This document shows, piece by piece, positions 30,934 to 39,083 of a stretch of 64,000 nucleotides of DNA. Source of the stretch: Sphingomonadales bacterium (GTDB taxonomy: Bacteria; Pseudomonadota; Alphaproteobacteria; Sphingomonadales; Sphingomonadaceae); NCBI GenBank assembly GCA_004173185.1, contig SEFZ01000019.1, positions 21,680-85,679 of the forward strand, read 5' to 3'. Positions within the stretch are counted from its first letter, which is position 1; every line of letters begins with the position of its first letter. Under the pieces are notes generated by a model. It saw only the letters and a program-made list of their open reading frames with translations. It had not been told where the DNA came from and ran no database searches. The translations under genes were made by a program, and so were the position numbers.

Positions 30934-32546
30934 AGCTATCGCTCATTCTCGAAGCACGGGACCAGGCCAGCCGCGCGGTTGGCGGGCTTCGTCGCGCTGT
31001 CGGCGGCCTTAATCGCGACGCGCGTTCAGCTTCCGCAGGCCTTGTAACGACCGCTCGATCGATGATCCGCACCGAGCAGGCGGCTGAGCGTCTCGGGCGC
31101 GCTGCGTACCGCACTGGTCACGCGCTTGGATCGATGACGCGGCGCGGCATCGGTGGCCTGGTCGCGCTTGAGCGGCGTTTAACGCTTAGCCGCTCGCATC
31201 TGGAGCGCTTCGCCAGCTGGACCGGGCGCAAGATCGGTGAGGGCCTGCGCTTCGGCGCGCTCTCCGCGATCGGCGCCGGTTCGTTCGCGCTTTACAAGGT
31301 CGCCGGTGCCGGCATGAACTTCGAGAAATACCGCACCCAGCTCGAAGGGCTGGAAGGCGGCAAGGTCGGCGGCAACAAGGCAATGGGTTGGGTAATCGAT
31401 TTCGCGCGGCAGACGCCGTACGAGATCGGCGACGTGATGCAGGCATTCATCGCGCTCAAGGCCTACGGGATCGATCCGACGAACGGGTCGCTGAAGACGC
31501 TCGGAGATACTGCAGGCGGGATGGGTAAAACCATCATGCAAGCCGTCGAGATGATGGCCGACGCACAAACGGGCGAGTTTGAGTGGCTGAAGGAGTTCGG
31601 CATCCGCGCCGCCCAGCAAGGCGATAAGGTGACGTTCCGCTTCATGCGCAACGGACAGGAAATGACGCGGAGCGTGAAGAAGGACGGCGCGGCGATTCAG
31701 GCCGCGTTGATGGAGATCTTCAACGAGCGTTTTGCCGGGGGCATGGACCGCCTGGCGCAGACCACCGAGGGCAAGTGGTCGAACCTAATGGACCGCCTGA
31801 CCTTCAGCGCAAAGCGCGTGTGGGAAGGTGGCTTGGGCGAATCGGTCAATCGCGTCCTCGACCAACTTGGCGGCGCGCTTGATCGCGCCGAGGGCGATGG
31901 ATCGCTCAAGCGCTGGGCCGAGCAGACCGGCACCGCGCTCGGCGACTTCGTTCAGAAAGTCGGCGAGTTCGATTGGTCGGGCTTCGCGGGTGACATCGCC
32001 ATTTTGGCCAAGACGCTTTCTGATCTCGCTGGCGGACTGAACTCGGCCGGCACGGCGCTCGATCGCGTGGGTGGCTATGCGCGGCAGGCCGGTCTCAAGG
32101 GCTCGCTATACAATCCGTTCATTGGCGACGAGACCAAGAAGAAGAACCGCGAGGAACTGCGCGGCCTGAACCGCAAGCTAGGCTATGATGAGAATTGGGG
32201 CATCCCCGCCGATCAGTCGGCGCGTGATCGCTCGGCCGAGCAGCGTGGCTTGAACGAAAAGGCCGGTCGGGATTATTGGGCGCGTCGCCAGGCGGGCAAG
32301 GTACCTGCGATGCCGTGGGAACGCCAGCGCCTCGCGCCGACGCCGAGTTGGGGCGGTGGCGCACGTCGCTCGCCCTGGTCGCCGGGCACCACAACACCGA
32401 AGCCCACCCCGCCGCCCACCGGAAAAATTTCATTGCACGTGACAACCGATCGCGGGACGCAAGTCACGCAGACCGGCATGCAGGCGAGCGGCGTTCGTAT
32501 TGAAACGAATATCCGGCGGGGTCCCGCCATGGGTGGCTTCGCATGA
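30930..32546 (+). CDS. Tape measure protein (Mu gp42-like)
   Basis: 538 residues from ATG 30930 (ATGA overlap). Long N-terminal helical part ('DQASRAVGGLRRAVGGLNRD'), then the tape-measure core 'GMNFEKYRTQLEGLEGGKVG', 'FARQTPYEIGDVMQAFIALK', and a hydrophobic glycine-rich middle. Its length sets tail length; it is short compared with most contractile phages, so the tail should be short. Confidence 0.9.
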   Translation: MKLSLILEARDQASRAVGGLRRAVGGLNRDARSASAGLVTTARSMIRTEQAAERLGRAAYRTGHALGSMTRRGIGGLVALERRLTLSRSHLERFASWTGRKIGEGLRFGALSAIGAGSFALYKVAGAGMNFEKYRTQLEGLEGGKVGGNKAMGWVIDFARQTPYEIGDVMQAFIALKAYGIDPTNGSLKTLGDTAGGMGKTIMQAVEMMADAQTGEFEWLKEFGIRAAQQGDKVTFRFMRNGQEMTRSVKKDGAAIQAALMEIFNERFAGGMDRLAQTTEGKWSNLMDRLTFSAKRVWEGGLGESVNRVLDQLGGALDRAEGDGSLKRWAEQTGTALGDFVQKVGEFDWSGFAGDIAILAKTLSDLAGGLNSAGTALDRVGGYARQAGLKGSLYNPFIGDETKKKNREELRGLNRKLGYDENWGIPADQSARDRSAEQRGLNEKAGRDYWARRQAGKVPAMPWERQRLAPTPSWGGGARRSPWSPGTTTPKPTPPPTGKISLHVTTDRGTQVTQTGMQASGVRIETNIRRGPAMGGFA

Positions 32547-33763
32547 GCTGGGCCGACAATTATCAGCCCGGCAGCTTCCGTGGCGTGCCTTTCGCGACCC
32601 AGCGGTCAGACCGATCGGGCGGGTTACGCGGGCCGACGCATGAGTTCCCCGGCCGTGACAAGCCGCTGTTCGAGGATCTGGGCAATCGCGCCGAGACCTT
32701 CGCGATCGAAGCGTATGTATGGGGTGAGGATTATGACGCCAAGCGTGACGCACTGGTTGCCGCGTTGCGCGGGCGCGGTGCGGGCACGCTGGTCCATCCT
32801 TATTACGGCACGATGGTCGTCGCCGCGACGGACTGGTCAGTCGGCGAAAGCACCGACGACCAGGGCATTGCGTTCTTCTCGATCACGTTTGGTGAATCCG
32901 GGCTTGCGCCACCCGCGCCCGCGCCCGACACGGTCGTCCAGGCGCAAGATGCCGCTGATGCTGCGGCGCAGGAAGCACCGCAGATCTTCGCGAGTGCATT
33001 CGATATCGCGGATGCACAGAGCTTCGTTGAAGGCGCTGCGGCGGATCTGGTGAAATATGGCGCAGCGGCGGTCGCGATCGCGGGCGGTCTTCAGGGGGGC
33101 ATCGGGCCGACGCTGCTGGCATTCCAGTCGCATCTGGATTTGTTGCCGGGCAATCTGCCCTCGCTGCTTCGCCAGCCATTGGCGCTCGGTCAAAGCGTGC
33201 TCGGCCTGGTGCAGACCGTCCGGACCCTTGGCGGCGGATCGCTATCTTTGATCGCCGCCCTTTCGGGGTTGCTCGGGTTCGGCGCGGATCTCCCGCCTGT
33301 TATCGGCTCCACTTCGGCCCGTGAGCGGCAGCGCGCCAATCAGGAAGCCTTTGTCGATCTGCTGACGACGACCGCCGCGTCCGAGCTGGTGCGCGCGATC
33401 GCGGGCACCGACTTTGCATCCTACGAAGCGGCGGGAGCGGTTCGCGACAAGGCGGTCGCCCTCCTCGAAGCGCGGATTGTCCACGCGGCTGACGCGCGGC
33501 GCGACGATGTAGCGCGCACATTCGAGCGACTACAGGCCGCGATAGTGCTGGACGTGACGGCACGAGGCGGATCGCTTGCGCGCGTCTATCGCTTTATTCC
33601 CGCAGTGACTGAGCCGGCATTAGTGATTGCGGCGCGGCTTTACGGGATTGATGCGGCGCTTCCCGCCCGCGCGGCCGATATCGCTGCGCGCAATCGGCTT
33701 TCCCATCCGGGCTTCGTGTCGGGCGGCACGCCGATTGAAGTGTTGGAGGTCGCCGGTGGCTAA
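32543..33763 (+). CDS. DNA circularisation protein N (Mu gp43-like)
   Basis: 406 residues from ATG 32543. 'YQPGSFRGVPFATQRSDRSG' and 'RRGPTHEFPGRDKPLFEDLG'-type N-terminus with 'FAIEAYVWGEDYDAKRDALV' and 'LVHPYYGTMVV' match the conserved N-terminal domain of Mu N. In Mu the protein is injected and protects or circularises the DNA; it is also a baseplate component. Confidence 0.92.
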   Translation: MSWADNYQPGSFRGVPFATQRSDRSGGLRGPTHEFPGRDKPLFEDLGNRAETFAIEAYVWGEDYDAKRDALVAALRGRGAGTLVHPYYGTMVVAATDWSVGESTDDQGIAFFSITFGESGLAPPAPAPDTVVQAQDAADAAAQEAPQIFASAFDIADAQSFVEGAAADLVKYGAAAVAIAGGLQGGIGPTLLAFQSHLDLLPGNLPSLLRQPLALGQSVLGLVQTVRTLGGGSLSLIAALSGLLGFGADLPPVIGSTSARERQRANQEAFVDLLTTTAASELVRAIAGTDFASYEAAGAVRDKAVALLEARIVHAADARRDDVARTFERLQAAIVLDVTARGGSLARVYRFIPAVTEPALVIAARLYGIDAALPARAADIAARNRLSHPGFVSGGTPIEVLEVAGG

Positions 33764-34820
33764 CCAGGCGAGCACGGTAACTCTGACCGTTGGCGGGACG
33801 CGCCACGAGGGTTGGACCCGGATCAACGTAACCCGCTCGATCGACGCGCTTGCCGGGAGCTTTGACCTGACGCTAGCGACCGCGTGGGCCGAATCTCCTG
33901 CGCCCTTCGTCCTTGAGGCCGGTGCGGCATGCACCGTCTCGATCGGCGGCGAGACGCTGATTACCGGCTACATCGATCGGCTTAGCCCCAGCTTCGATAG
34001 CGAAGCGCATTCGATTACAATTTCCGGTCGGGACAAATCCGGGGATCTGATCGACTGCGCGGCGATCGCATCGCCGGGCACGTGGCGCGACACCAAGATT
34101 TCCACCATCCTGACGGCGATCGCCAAGCCCTATGGCGTCAAGATCATCTTGTCGGCCGACGAAGGTGCTCCGCTGCGCCGCTTCTCGCTGCAGCCCGGCG
34201 AGACCGTGCAGGCCGCAATCGAGCGCTTGTGCCGGTTTCGCGGTCTGCTGGCGATCCCGAATGCCCAAGGCGATATCGAGCTCACCACGCCGAATGCCGG
34301 CGCGCCGGCCGAAGTTCTGACCCAAGGCGGCAATATCGTTTCCGCATCCGGCGAACACGACGTCAGCGGTCGCTTTAGCGAGTATATCGTGAAGGGACAG
34401 TCGAGCGGCGACGATCGAGCGCACGGCAAGACGGTGTCGGCACCGCACGCGAACGCGAAAGACCCGGCGATCAAGCGGCATAGGCCGATGGTCATCATCG
34501 CAGAAGAGCAGGCGACACTTGCCGGCCTTCAGACCCGCGCGCGTTGGGAAGCGAGCACGAGAGAGGGCAAAGGCCAGTCGGCCAATGTCCAGCTTCAGGG
34601 CTGGTATCGGCCAGACGGCAAGCTCCGCGACCGCAACACGATCGTGATGCTCGGTGCGCCTCACCTGTTCATGGACGGGCGCATGCTGGTCCAGTCGTGC
34701 AGCTATATTCTTGATGAGGGTGGCACGCGGACTGAATTGATCGTCGTGCCGCCTTCGGCCTGGTCGCAACTTCCAGTACCGGAAAAGGCGGAAGTCTCGC
34801 GCGTTGGGCGGCGGCGATGA
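33756..34820 (+). CDS. Baseplate hub protein (Mu gpP-like)
   Basis: 354 residues from GTG 33756, overlapping N by 8 bases. 'VTLTVGGTRHEGWTRINVTR' and 'SFDLTLA', 'VSIGGETLITGYIDRLSPSF', 'ISGRDKSGDLIDCAA' identify the P/gpD-type hub (T4 gp27-like). It holds the spike and tube together at the tail tip. Confidence 0.94.
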   Translation: MANQASTVTLTVGGTRHEGWTRINVTRSIDALAGSFDLTLATAWAESPAPFVLEAGAACTVSIGGETLITGYIDRLSPSFDSEAHSITISGRDKSGDLIDCAAIASPGTWRDTKISTILTAIAKPYGVKIILSADEGAPLRRFSLQPGETVQAAIERLCRFRGLLAIPNAQGDIELTTPNAGAPAEVLTQGGNIVSASGEHDVSGRFSEYIVKGQSSGDDRAHGKTVSAPHANAKDPAIKRHRPMVIIAEEQATLAGLQTRARWEASTREGKGQSANVQLQGWYRPDGKLRDRNTIVMLGAPHLFMDGRMLVQSCSYILDEGGTRTELIVVPPSAWSQLPVPEKAEVSRVGRRR

Positions 34821-35374
34821 GCGAGGCGCTAAACCGCTTACTCGCGCCGCTGGCTGGCCGTGTGCGGCTGATGATCGGCCGCGCAGTGATCGCCGCTGTA
34901 AATGACGACCCGCGCGTCCAGGAAGTGCAGATAGACCTGCTTGATGGAGAGAGCAGCGACGGCGTGGAGCATTTTCAGAGTTACGGGCTGACCAGCCATC
35001 CGCCAGTTGGGCTTGAGGCATTGGTCGCCTTCGTTGGCGGGCTTCGCAGCCACGGTGTTGTCGTGGCCGTTGGCGACCGGAAGTTCCGCATGGTTGGCCT
35101 CCAGCAGGGGGAAGTCGCGCTCTATGACGATCAGGGCCAGAGCGTGCATCTGAAGCGTGACGGCATTCACATCACCGGCAAGAAGCTCACCTTCGAGAGC
35201 GAGGCCGAGATCGACTTTATCGGCACGAAGGTCACCATCACCGCTGACGAGATAAGCCTGGCTACCGACAATCTCGGGCTGGGCAACGACGCGACGCTCG
35301 AAGCGGCGCGGAAGACCGATGCTGTTTCGGGCGGCGTAATCAGCGGGGGATCTAGCAAGGTGAAGATTGCATGA
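34817..35374 (+). CDS. Baseplate spike protein (Mu gp45-like)
   Basis: 185 residues from ATG 34817 (ATGA overlap). OB-fold N-terminus 'MIGRAVIAAVNDDPRVQEVQ' with 'FQSYGLTSHPPVGLEALVAF' and 'HGVVVAVGDRKFRMVGLQQG' is the gp45 hallmark; the C-terminus is a repetitive beta-prism ('LTFESEAEIDFIGTKVTITA') forming the membrane-piercing needle. No iron-binding HxH motif is seen at the very tip. Confidence 0.93.
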   Translation: MSEALNRLLAPLAGRVRLMIGRAVIAAVNDDPRVQEVQIDLLDGESSDGVEHFQSYGLTSHPPVGLEALVAFVGGLRSHGVVVAVGDRKFRMVGLQQGEVALYDDQGQSVHLKRDGIHITGKKLTFESEAEIDFIGTKVTITADEISLATDNLGLGNDATLEAARKTDAVSGGVISGGSSKVKIA

Positions 35375-35667
35375 GCGGAAAACGGGCGTGCGCGCGACGG
35401 GGCAATGCGGGCTGGCAGCGACGTGATATCGCGATTGACGGCGCAGATCGGATATTCCGGGGGGTGGGCTTCGATGCCACCGAGACCGAGCCGGTCGAGG
35501 CCTGGGCAAGCTTTGATCGCCAAAACCGGATGCGGCGCGTGCATGCGCGCTGGGCATGCGGATGGCGCGCGACGCTGCAACTCCGCCTCGACGGCACCGG
35601 CTCTCTGAGCTCGGCGAAGAAGATCGCTACGATCACTCTTGTTAGCGACCCGCGAGGGGCAGCATGA
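35371..35667 (+). CDS. Small hypothetical baseplate-region protein, 98 aa
   Basis: Starts ATGA over the gp45 stop and ends ATGA over the gp46 start. Basic, beta-rich ('DIAIDGADRIFRGVGFDATE', 'VHARWACGWRATLQLRLDGT'). No family recognised; Mu has no gene between gp45 and gp46. The flush overlaps make it a real gene. Confidence 0.6.
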   Translation: MSGKRACARRGNAGWQRRDIAIDGADRIFRGVGFDATETEPVEAWASFDRQNRMRRVHARWACGWRATLQLRLDGTGSLSSAKKIATITLVSDPRGAA

Positions 35668-36131
35668 CCGACGTCGCCCTCCATTGGGATGCCGTTGCCG
35701 GCGCGGCCGATATCCTGCTTGTCGATGGTGCGATCGACACCGATGCGGGGCTGCGGACCGCAATACTGATCTCGCTTTTCACAGACGCCTGCGCGGCGGC
35801 CGATGACGTTCTGCCGCAGCCGGGTGGCGATCGTCGCGGCTGGTGGGGCGATGCCCTTGCCGAAGGCTCGGACGTTACGGGCTCGCTCCTCTGGTTGCTT
35901 GCACGTGAGAAGATCACACCGCGCGTTCTCACCCGTGCTCGTGAGTATGCCGAAAAGGCTTTGGCGTGGCTGATCGCGGATAAGGTGGCCAGCAAGGTGA
36001 CGGTTACCGCCGAGGCGCTCCGGCCGGGTACGCTGGCTCTGCGCATTGAGATCGTGCGGCCTTCCGGTCCTGCTCGCCAGCGGTTCGATTATGTTTGGGA
36101 TGCCGAAGCTGGCTGGAGGATGACAGCGTGA
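35664..36131 (+). CDS. Baseplate protein W (Mu gp46-like)
   Basis: 155 residues from ATG 35664. 'VDGAIDTDAGLRTAILISLF', 'RRGWWGDALAEGSDVTGSLL' and 'EYAEKALAWLIADKVASKVT' are the conserved GP46 blocks; the family is the Mu counterpart of the gp25-like wedge protein. Confidence 0.94.
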   Translation: MTDVALHWDAVAGAADILLVDGAIDTDAGLRTAILISLFTDACAAADDVLPQPGGDRRGWWGDALAEGSDVTGSLLWLLAREKITPRVLTRAREYAEKALAWLIADKVASKVTVTAEALRPGTLALRIEIVRPSGPARQRFDYVWDAEAGWRMTA

Positions 36132-37177
36132 CATTATCGAGGCCTACTCTCAGCGCGCTCGATCGGCGCATCGCTGCGGATTTCGACGCCCATATGAAAG
36201 GCGCAGATAGCCGCCTGCGCCGATCGTTCCTTTCGGTCCTCGCGCGATCGAACGCAGGCGCATTCGACGGGGTCTATGCGCTCCTCGGGTGGCTCGCACG
36301 TCAGCTAATGCCCGATACGGCTGAGAAAGAGTTTCTTGAGCGCCACTCCACGACGTGGGGCGTACCGCGAAAGGCTGCTGGCCGCGCGGCCGGGACTATC
36401 GAAATCGGCGGGATTGTCGGCGCGATCGTACCGATCGGCGCCGAACTCGTACGGGTTGACGGAGCACGCTTCGTTACCACCGAGCGCGTCGTTCTCGCAG
36501 CGACGACCGGTTCGGTCTCCGTGGAGGCGATGGATGCCGGGGTCGCTGGCGTTACGGCCGAAGATGTCGAGCTTACCTTCGCGGCAACGCCATCCGGCAT
36601 CAATGCGATTGCCATCGCGGGAGCGGGCCTTTCAGGCGGTGCAGATGAAGAGACCGACGCGGCGCTGCTTGCGCGACTGCTCACCCGCATCCGGACGCCG
36701 CCAAACGGTGGAGCCGCCGCAGACTGGGAGACGTGGGCTCTCCAACTTCCCGGCGTCACTCGTGCATGGGCGTTCCCCAACTGGACAGGGCCGGGCACCG
36801 TTGGCGTAACCTTCGTGCTCGACGGCCGCGAAGACATCCTGCCTCTGGAGGCCGATTTGGAGGCCATGACCGATCATATCGACCTGCTCCGGCCCGTCAC
36901 GGCCACACCCGTAATTTTCGCTGCCACGCCTTTCATGGTGAACCCTTTGATCACGGTGACCCCTGACACCGCCGATGTGCGGGCCGCGATCGTCGCGGAG
37001 CTTTCTGACCTGTTCCAACGCGAAGCAGAGCCAGGCGGAAGTATGTACGTTTCGCGGATGCGGGAGGCGATCAGTCTCGCGGTCGGCGAATTTGATCACG
37101 TGCTGCGTTCGCCGGCCGCAAATCCGGTTGCGCCTGCCGGCTATATTCCGATGCTCGGAACGGTGACGTTCGGCTGA
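36128..37177 (+). CDS. Baseplate wedge protein J (Mu gp47-like)
   Basis: 349 residues from GTG 36128, overlapping gp46. 'AGAFDGVYALLGWLARQLMP', 'WGVPRKAAGRAAGTIEIGGI', 'ETDAALLARLLTRIRTPPNG' and 'DWETWALQLPGVTRAWAFPN' are strong gp47/baseplate-J signatures. Confidence 0.95.
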   Translation: MTLSRPTLSALDRRIAADFDAHMKGADSRLRRSFLSVLARSNAGAFDGVYALLGWLARQLMPDTAEKEFLERHSTTWGVPRKAAGRAAGTIEIGGIVGAIVPIGAELVRVDGARFVTTERVVLAATTGSVSVEAMDAGVAGVTAEDVELTFAATPSGINAIAIAGAGLSGGADEETDAALLARLLTRIRTPPNGGAAADWETWALQLPGVTRAWAFPNWTGPGTVGVTFVLDGREDILPLEADLEAMTDHIDLLRPVTATPVIFAATPFMVNPLITVTPDTADVRAAIVAELSDLFQREAEPGGSMYVSRMREAISLAVGEFDHVLRSPAANPVAPAGYIPMLGTVTFG

Positions 37178-37824
37178 TGCGCGACGCCGCCGCCTATCGC
37201 GCCATGCTGGCGCAGCTTCTTCCGCGAGGCAGCGCATGGGCGAGCGGCCCGGATACTAACCTTGGTAAGTTGCTTGCTGGTGAAGCGGAGGAGTTCGCGC
37301 GTGCTGATGCCCGCGCGCAGCGTTTGCTCGACGAAGCAGATCCACGGACCGCGCTTGAGCTGCTGCCCGACTGGGAGCGCGTAGCGGGCTTACCTGACGC
37401 GTGCACGGGCGCGCCGGATTCGCTCGGTGAGAGGCAGGCCGCTCTGGCCAACAAGATCGCCCAGCGGGGTGGGCAGAGCCGCGCGTTCTTCATCGAACTG
37501 GCCGCTCGCCTCGGCTATTATATCGAGATTAGTGAGTTCACCTCACTCGATGCCGGCTTCTCGGCCGGTGACGCTTGCAACGATGATGGCTGGCGCTTTG
37601 CTTGGCTAATCGAAGTGCTGATCGGGGACGATGCCTATCGTGCCGGATATGCGGAGTTCTGCGCGGGGTCGATGGCGGGCGAGCGCCTGCTCGGCTTCGG
37701 TGCTCTCGATCTCGAATGCCTGATCGGCCGAGCCAAACCCGCCCACACCCATGCAATTTTTGCCTACACCGTCGAGCCCGATCCCGACTTCTGGTTCGAT
37801 TTCAACTTAGATGAGGGAAATTAG
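37177..37824 (+). CDS. Baseplate protein (Mu gp48-like, DUF2313)
   Basis: 215 residues from ATG 37177. 'YRAMLAQLLPRGSAWASGPD', 'RTALELLPDWERVAGLPDAC' and 'LGERQAALANKIAQRGGQSR' are diagnostic of YmfQ/DUF2313, the tail-fibre-attachment part of the baseplate. Confidence 0.95.
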   Translation: MRDAAAYRAMLAQLLPRGSAWASGPDTNLGKLLAGEAEEFARADARAQRLLDEADPRTALELLPDWERVAGLPDACTGAPDSLGERQAALANKIAQRGGQSRAFFIELAARLGYYIEISEFTSLDAGFSAGDACNDDGWRFAWLIEVLIGDDAYRAGYAEFCAGSMAGERLLGFGALDLECLIGRAKPAHTHAIFAYTVEPDPDFWFDFNLDEGN

Positions 37825-37826
37825 AC

Positions 37827-38519
37827 ATGCACGCGATCGACAGCGCCGGAAGCATCAACGGCGAGTTTAGCGAAGGAAATCCGGGAACCGGGCAGCGCGC
37901 CACCAAGGTGACCGCAGAATGGCTTAACGACGTTCAGGCGAACCTCCTCGCGGTGCTCGAAGCGGGCGAAATCGATGCGGAGAAGGGGCGAGCCCAAGAT
38001 CTTCTCCAAGCTATTCAAGCTGTCGTCGCGGGAGCGGTGGGCACAGGCGGCGGTGCCGTTCCAACGACACGCAAGGTATTGGGCGCGGGGCTCGTTACCC
38101 AAAGCAGCACCGGAGCGTTGTCAGCGGACGTGACCTTGACCGTCGCTGCGGCTTCGGGGCCGGAACTTGCGGGGGGCATCGTCAACAACAAAGTCGTGAC
38201 GCCTGCGTCGATGGCGGCCGCCCTCGGGAACGGCACGGGTGGATCAATCACGTTTCCCGGTGGCTTCACGGACAAGTTTGGCACCTACCTCGTTGGCGTT
38301 TCGCCAGGCACCTATTTCGTCGGTTTCGCCATACCGTTCACTGCAGGGTGCGGCGGCGTGGTTGCTTGCCCTATCAATGCATCTGGTAGCGCCAACCGGG
38401 ATGTTTGGGTTCAGGTTGTCAGCTTCTCGGCGGACGGGTTCACAATGTGTATCCAGACTTCCAATACCGGCGGCAATAATACCCTCGACGGGTTCTCGTG
38501 GCGCGCCTGGGGGCTTTAG
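37827..38519 (+). CDS. Short tail fibre protein
   Basis: 230 residues from ATG 37827 with GAGG 6 bases upstream. 'GNPGTGQRATKVTAEWLNDV' followed by 'ANLLAVLEAGEIDAEKG' is a common fibre N-terminus, then a Gly/Ala/Thr-rich shaft and a C-terminal beta domain ending 'GFSWRAWGL'. It is the last phage gene. It is far smaller than the beta-helix protein at 12631, so the two may be alternative or cooperating receptor binders. No fibre chaperone or inversion site follows. Confidence 0.85.
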   Translation: MHAIDSAGSINGEFSEGNPGTGQRATKVTAEWLNDVQANLLAVLEAGEIDAEKGRAQDLLQAIQAVVAGAVGTGGGAVPTTRKVLGAGLVTQSSTGALSADVTLTVAAASGPELAGGIVNNKVVTPASMAAALGNGTGGSITFPGGFTDKFGTYLVGVSPGTYFVGFAIPFTAGCGGVVACPINASGSANRDVWVQVVSFSADGFTMCIQTSNTGGNNTLDGFSWRAWGL

Positions 38520-38674
38520 TATGGACCGCTCAAGCGTCTCTGAGAGAGCGCTCAGCGGCCCTTCAGACCGTGACATCGGCGCGGCGGCGCGCTAGTTTAC
38601 CGGAAATGAGTGCTCCAGAATGTTCTGTCACACGCTCCGGAAGCATTTGTCCCGCTACACTGGGGCGGTAATTT
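38520..38674. other. Right end of the prophage and host junction
   Basis: No gene. The right copy of the end repeat (CCGCTCAAGCGTCTCT, 38526-38541) and a partial inverted GAGAGAGCGCTC lie first; the proposed right terminus ends in CCCGCTACA at 38659. Host DNA would follow, leading into the inverted repeat at 38675. Confidence 0.5.
38526..38543 (+). repeat. End repeat, right copy (CCGCTCAAGCGTCTCT)
   Basis: Same-orientation partner of the repeat at 2056-2073 (one mismatch in 16). It begins 7 bases after the last phage gene stops. Likely transposase-binding site. Confidence 0.55.
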
Positions 38675-38727
38675 TTCAATCCTCCCCCGGAGGGGGCGGG
38701 GGACCAGCGAAGCTGGTGGAGGGGTAG
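38675..38727 (+). repeat. 53-bp inverted repeat, left copy, flanking a DUF559 remnant
   Basis: Matches the reverse complement of 39001-39053 with only a few changes. It holds an inner hairpin ACCAGC-GAA-GCTGGT; the right copy has ACCGCC-AAA-GGCGGT at the same place, so stem changes are compensated. CCTCCCCC / GGGGGAGG tracts surround it. Confidence 0.85.
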
Positions 38728-39052
38728 CGGGCAAGAGCTTCGCAAACGCCATTCTGGTTTGCGCTTCCGCCGCCAGCATCCAGCGGGTGACTATATTCTC
38801 GATTTCTTCTGACCGCGTCGCCGATTGGTGATCGAAGTGGATGGCGAGGCCCATGCTCGCGGGCATCGGCCGGAGCGCGATCAGGTACGCGATGCATGGC
38901 TCCACGCACAGGGCGTGCAGATGTGCCGAATCGCTGCGGTCGAAGTGCTTCGTGATTTGGAAGCGACCGTGCCCCATATCGAAACCATCGCTCGCGGAGA
39001 CTACCCCTCCACCGCCTTTGGCGGTCCCCCTTCCCCTCCGGGGGAGGATTGA
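38728..39052 (+). pseudogene. Decayed DUF559 endonuclease-like gene
   Basis: One frame reads 'ELRKRHSGLRFRRQHPAGDY', 'ILDFF', then a TGA at 38810-38812, then 'PRRRLVIEVDGEAHARGHRP', 'ERDQVRDAWLHAQGVQMCRI' and on to TGA 39050. This is the Vsr-like DUF559 fold; intact relatives have Cys (TGC/TGT) exactly where the TGA is. The normal N-terminal block with 'NATxAExxLW' between 'ELRK' and 'GLRFRRQ' is missing, so the gene is both shortened and interrupted. Its last codons run into the right repeat. The 'VIEVDGE' acidic residues would be the metal ligands of the nuclease fold. Confidence 0.8.
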
Positions 39053-39053
39053 A
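39001..39053 (-). repeat. 53-bp inverted repeat, right copy
   Basis: Begins CTACCCCTCCACCGCC and ends GGGGGAGGATTGAA. Partner of 38675-38727; the C-terminal codons of the DUF559 remnant are made of this repeat. Similar GC-rich repeats are widespread between genes in sphingomonads (general knowledge, not tested here). Confidence 0.85.
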
Positions 39054-39083
39054 GTTCTGTCTCTACCATCGCACAGTGCAGCC

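Larger units (their letters stand above)
1872..38659. mobile_element. Mu-like transposable prophage
   Basis: A gene set in Mu order: repressor/Ner divide, DDE transposase, MuB ATPase, GemA, Mor-like activator, endolysin, gp25-gp29-like genes, F, protease, major head T, gp35-gp38-like genes, sheath L, tube M, tape measure, N, P, gp45-gp48, fibre. Boundaries are approximate. I placed them at the best matching outward-facing ends: left 'TGGGCGGGATAATG' from 1872, and right, read on the minus strand from 38659, 'TGTAGCGGGACAAATG'. Both begin with TG as Mu-type ends do. The flanking 5-mers (CGGAG, CTGGG) do not match, so the ends may be off by tens of bases. No invertase or mom-like gene was seen. 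Confidence 0.85.

Noticed and set aside
37827..38674. Invertible fibre region (Gin/G-segment type)
   Set aside because: No serine invertase gene and no inverted gix-like repeats around the fibre gene.
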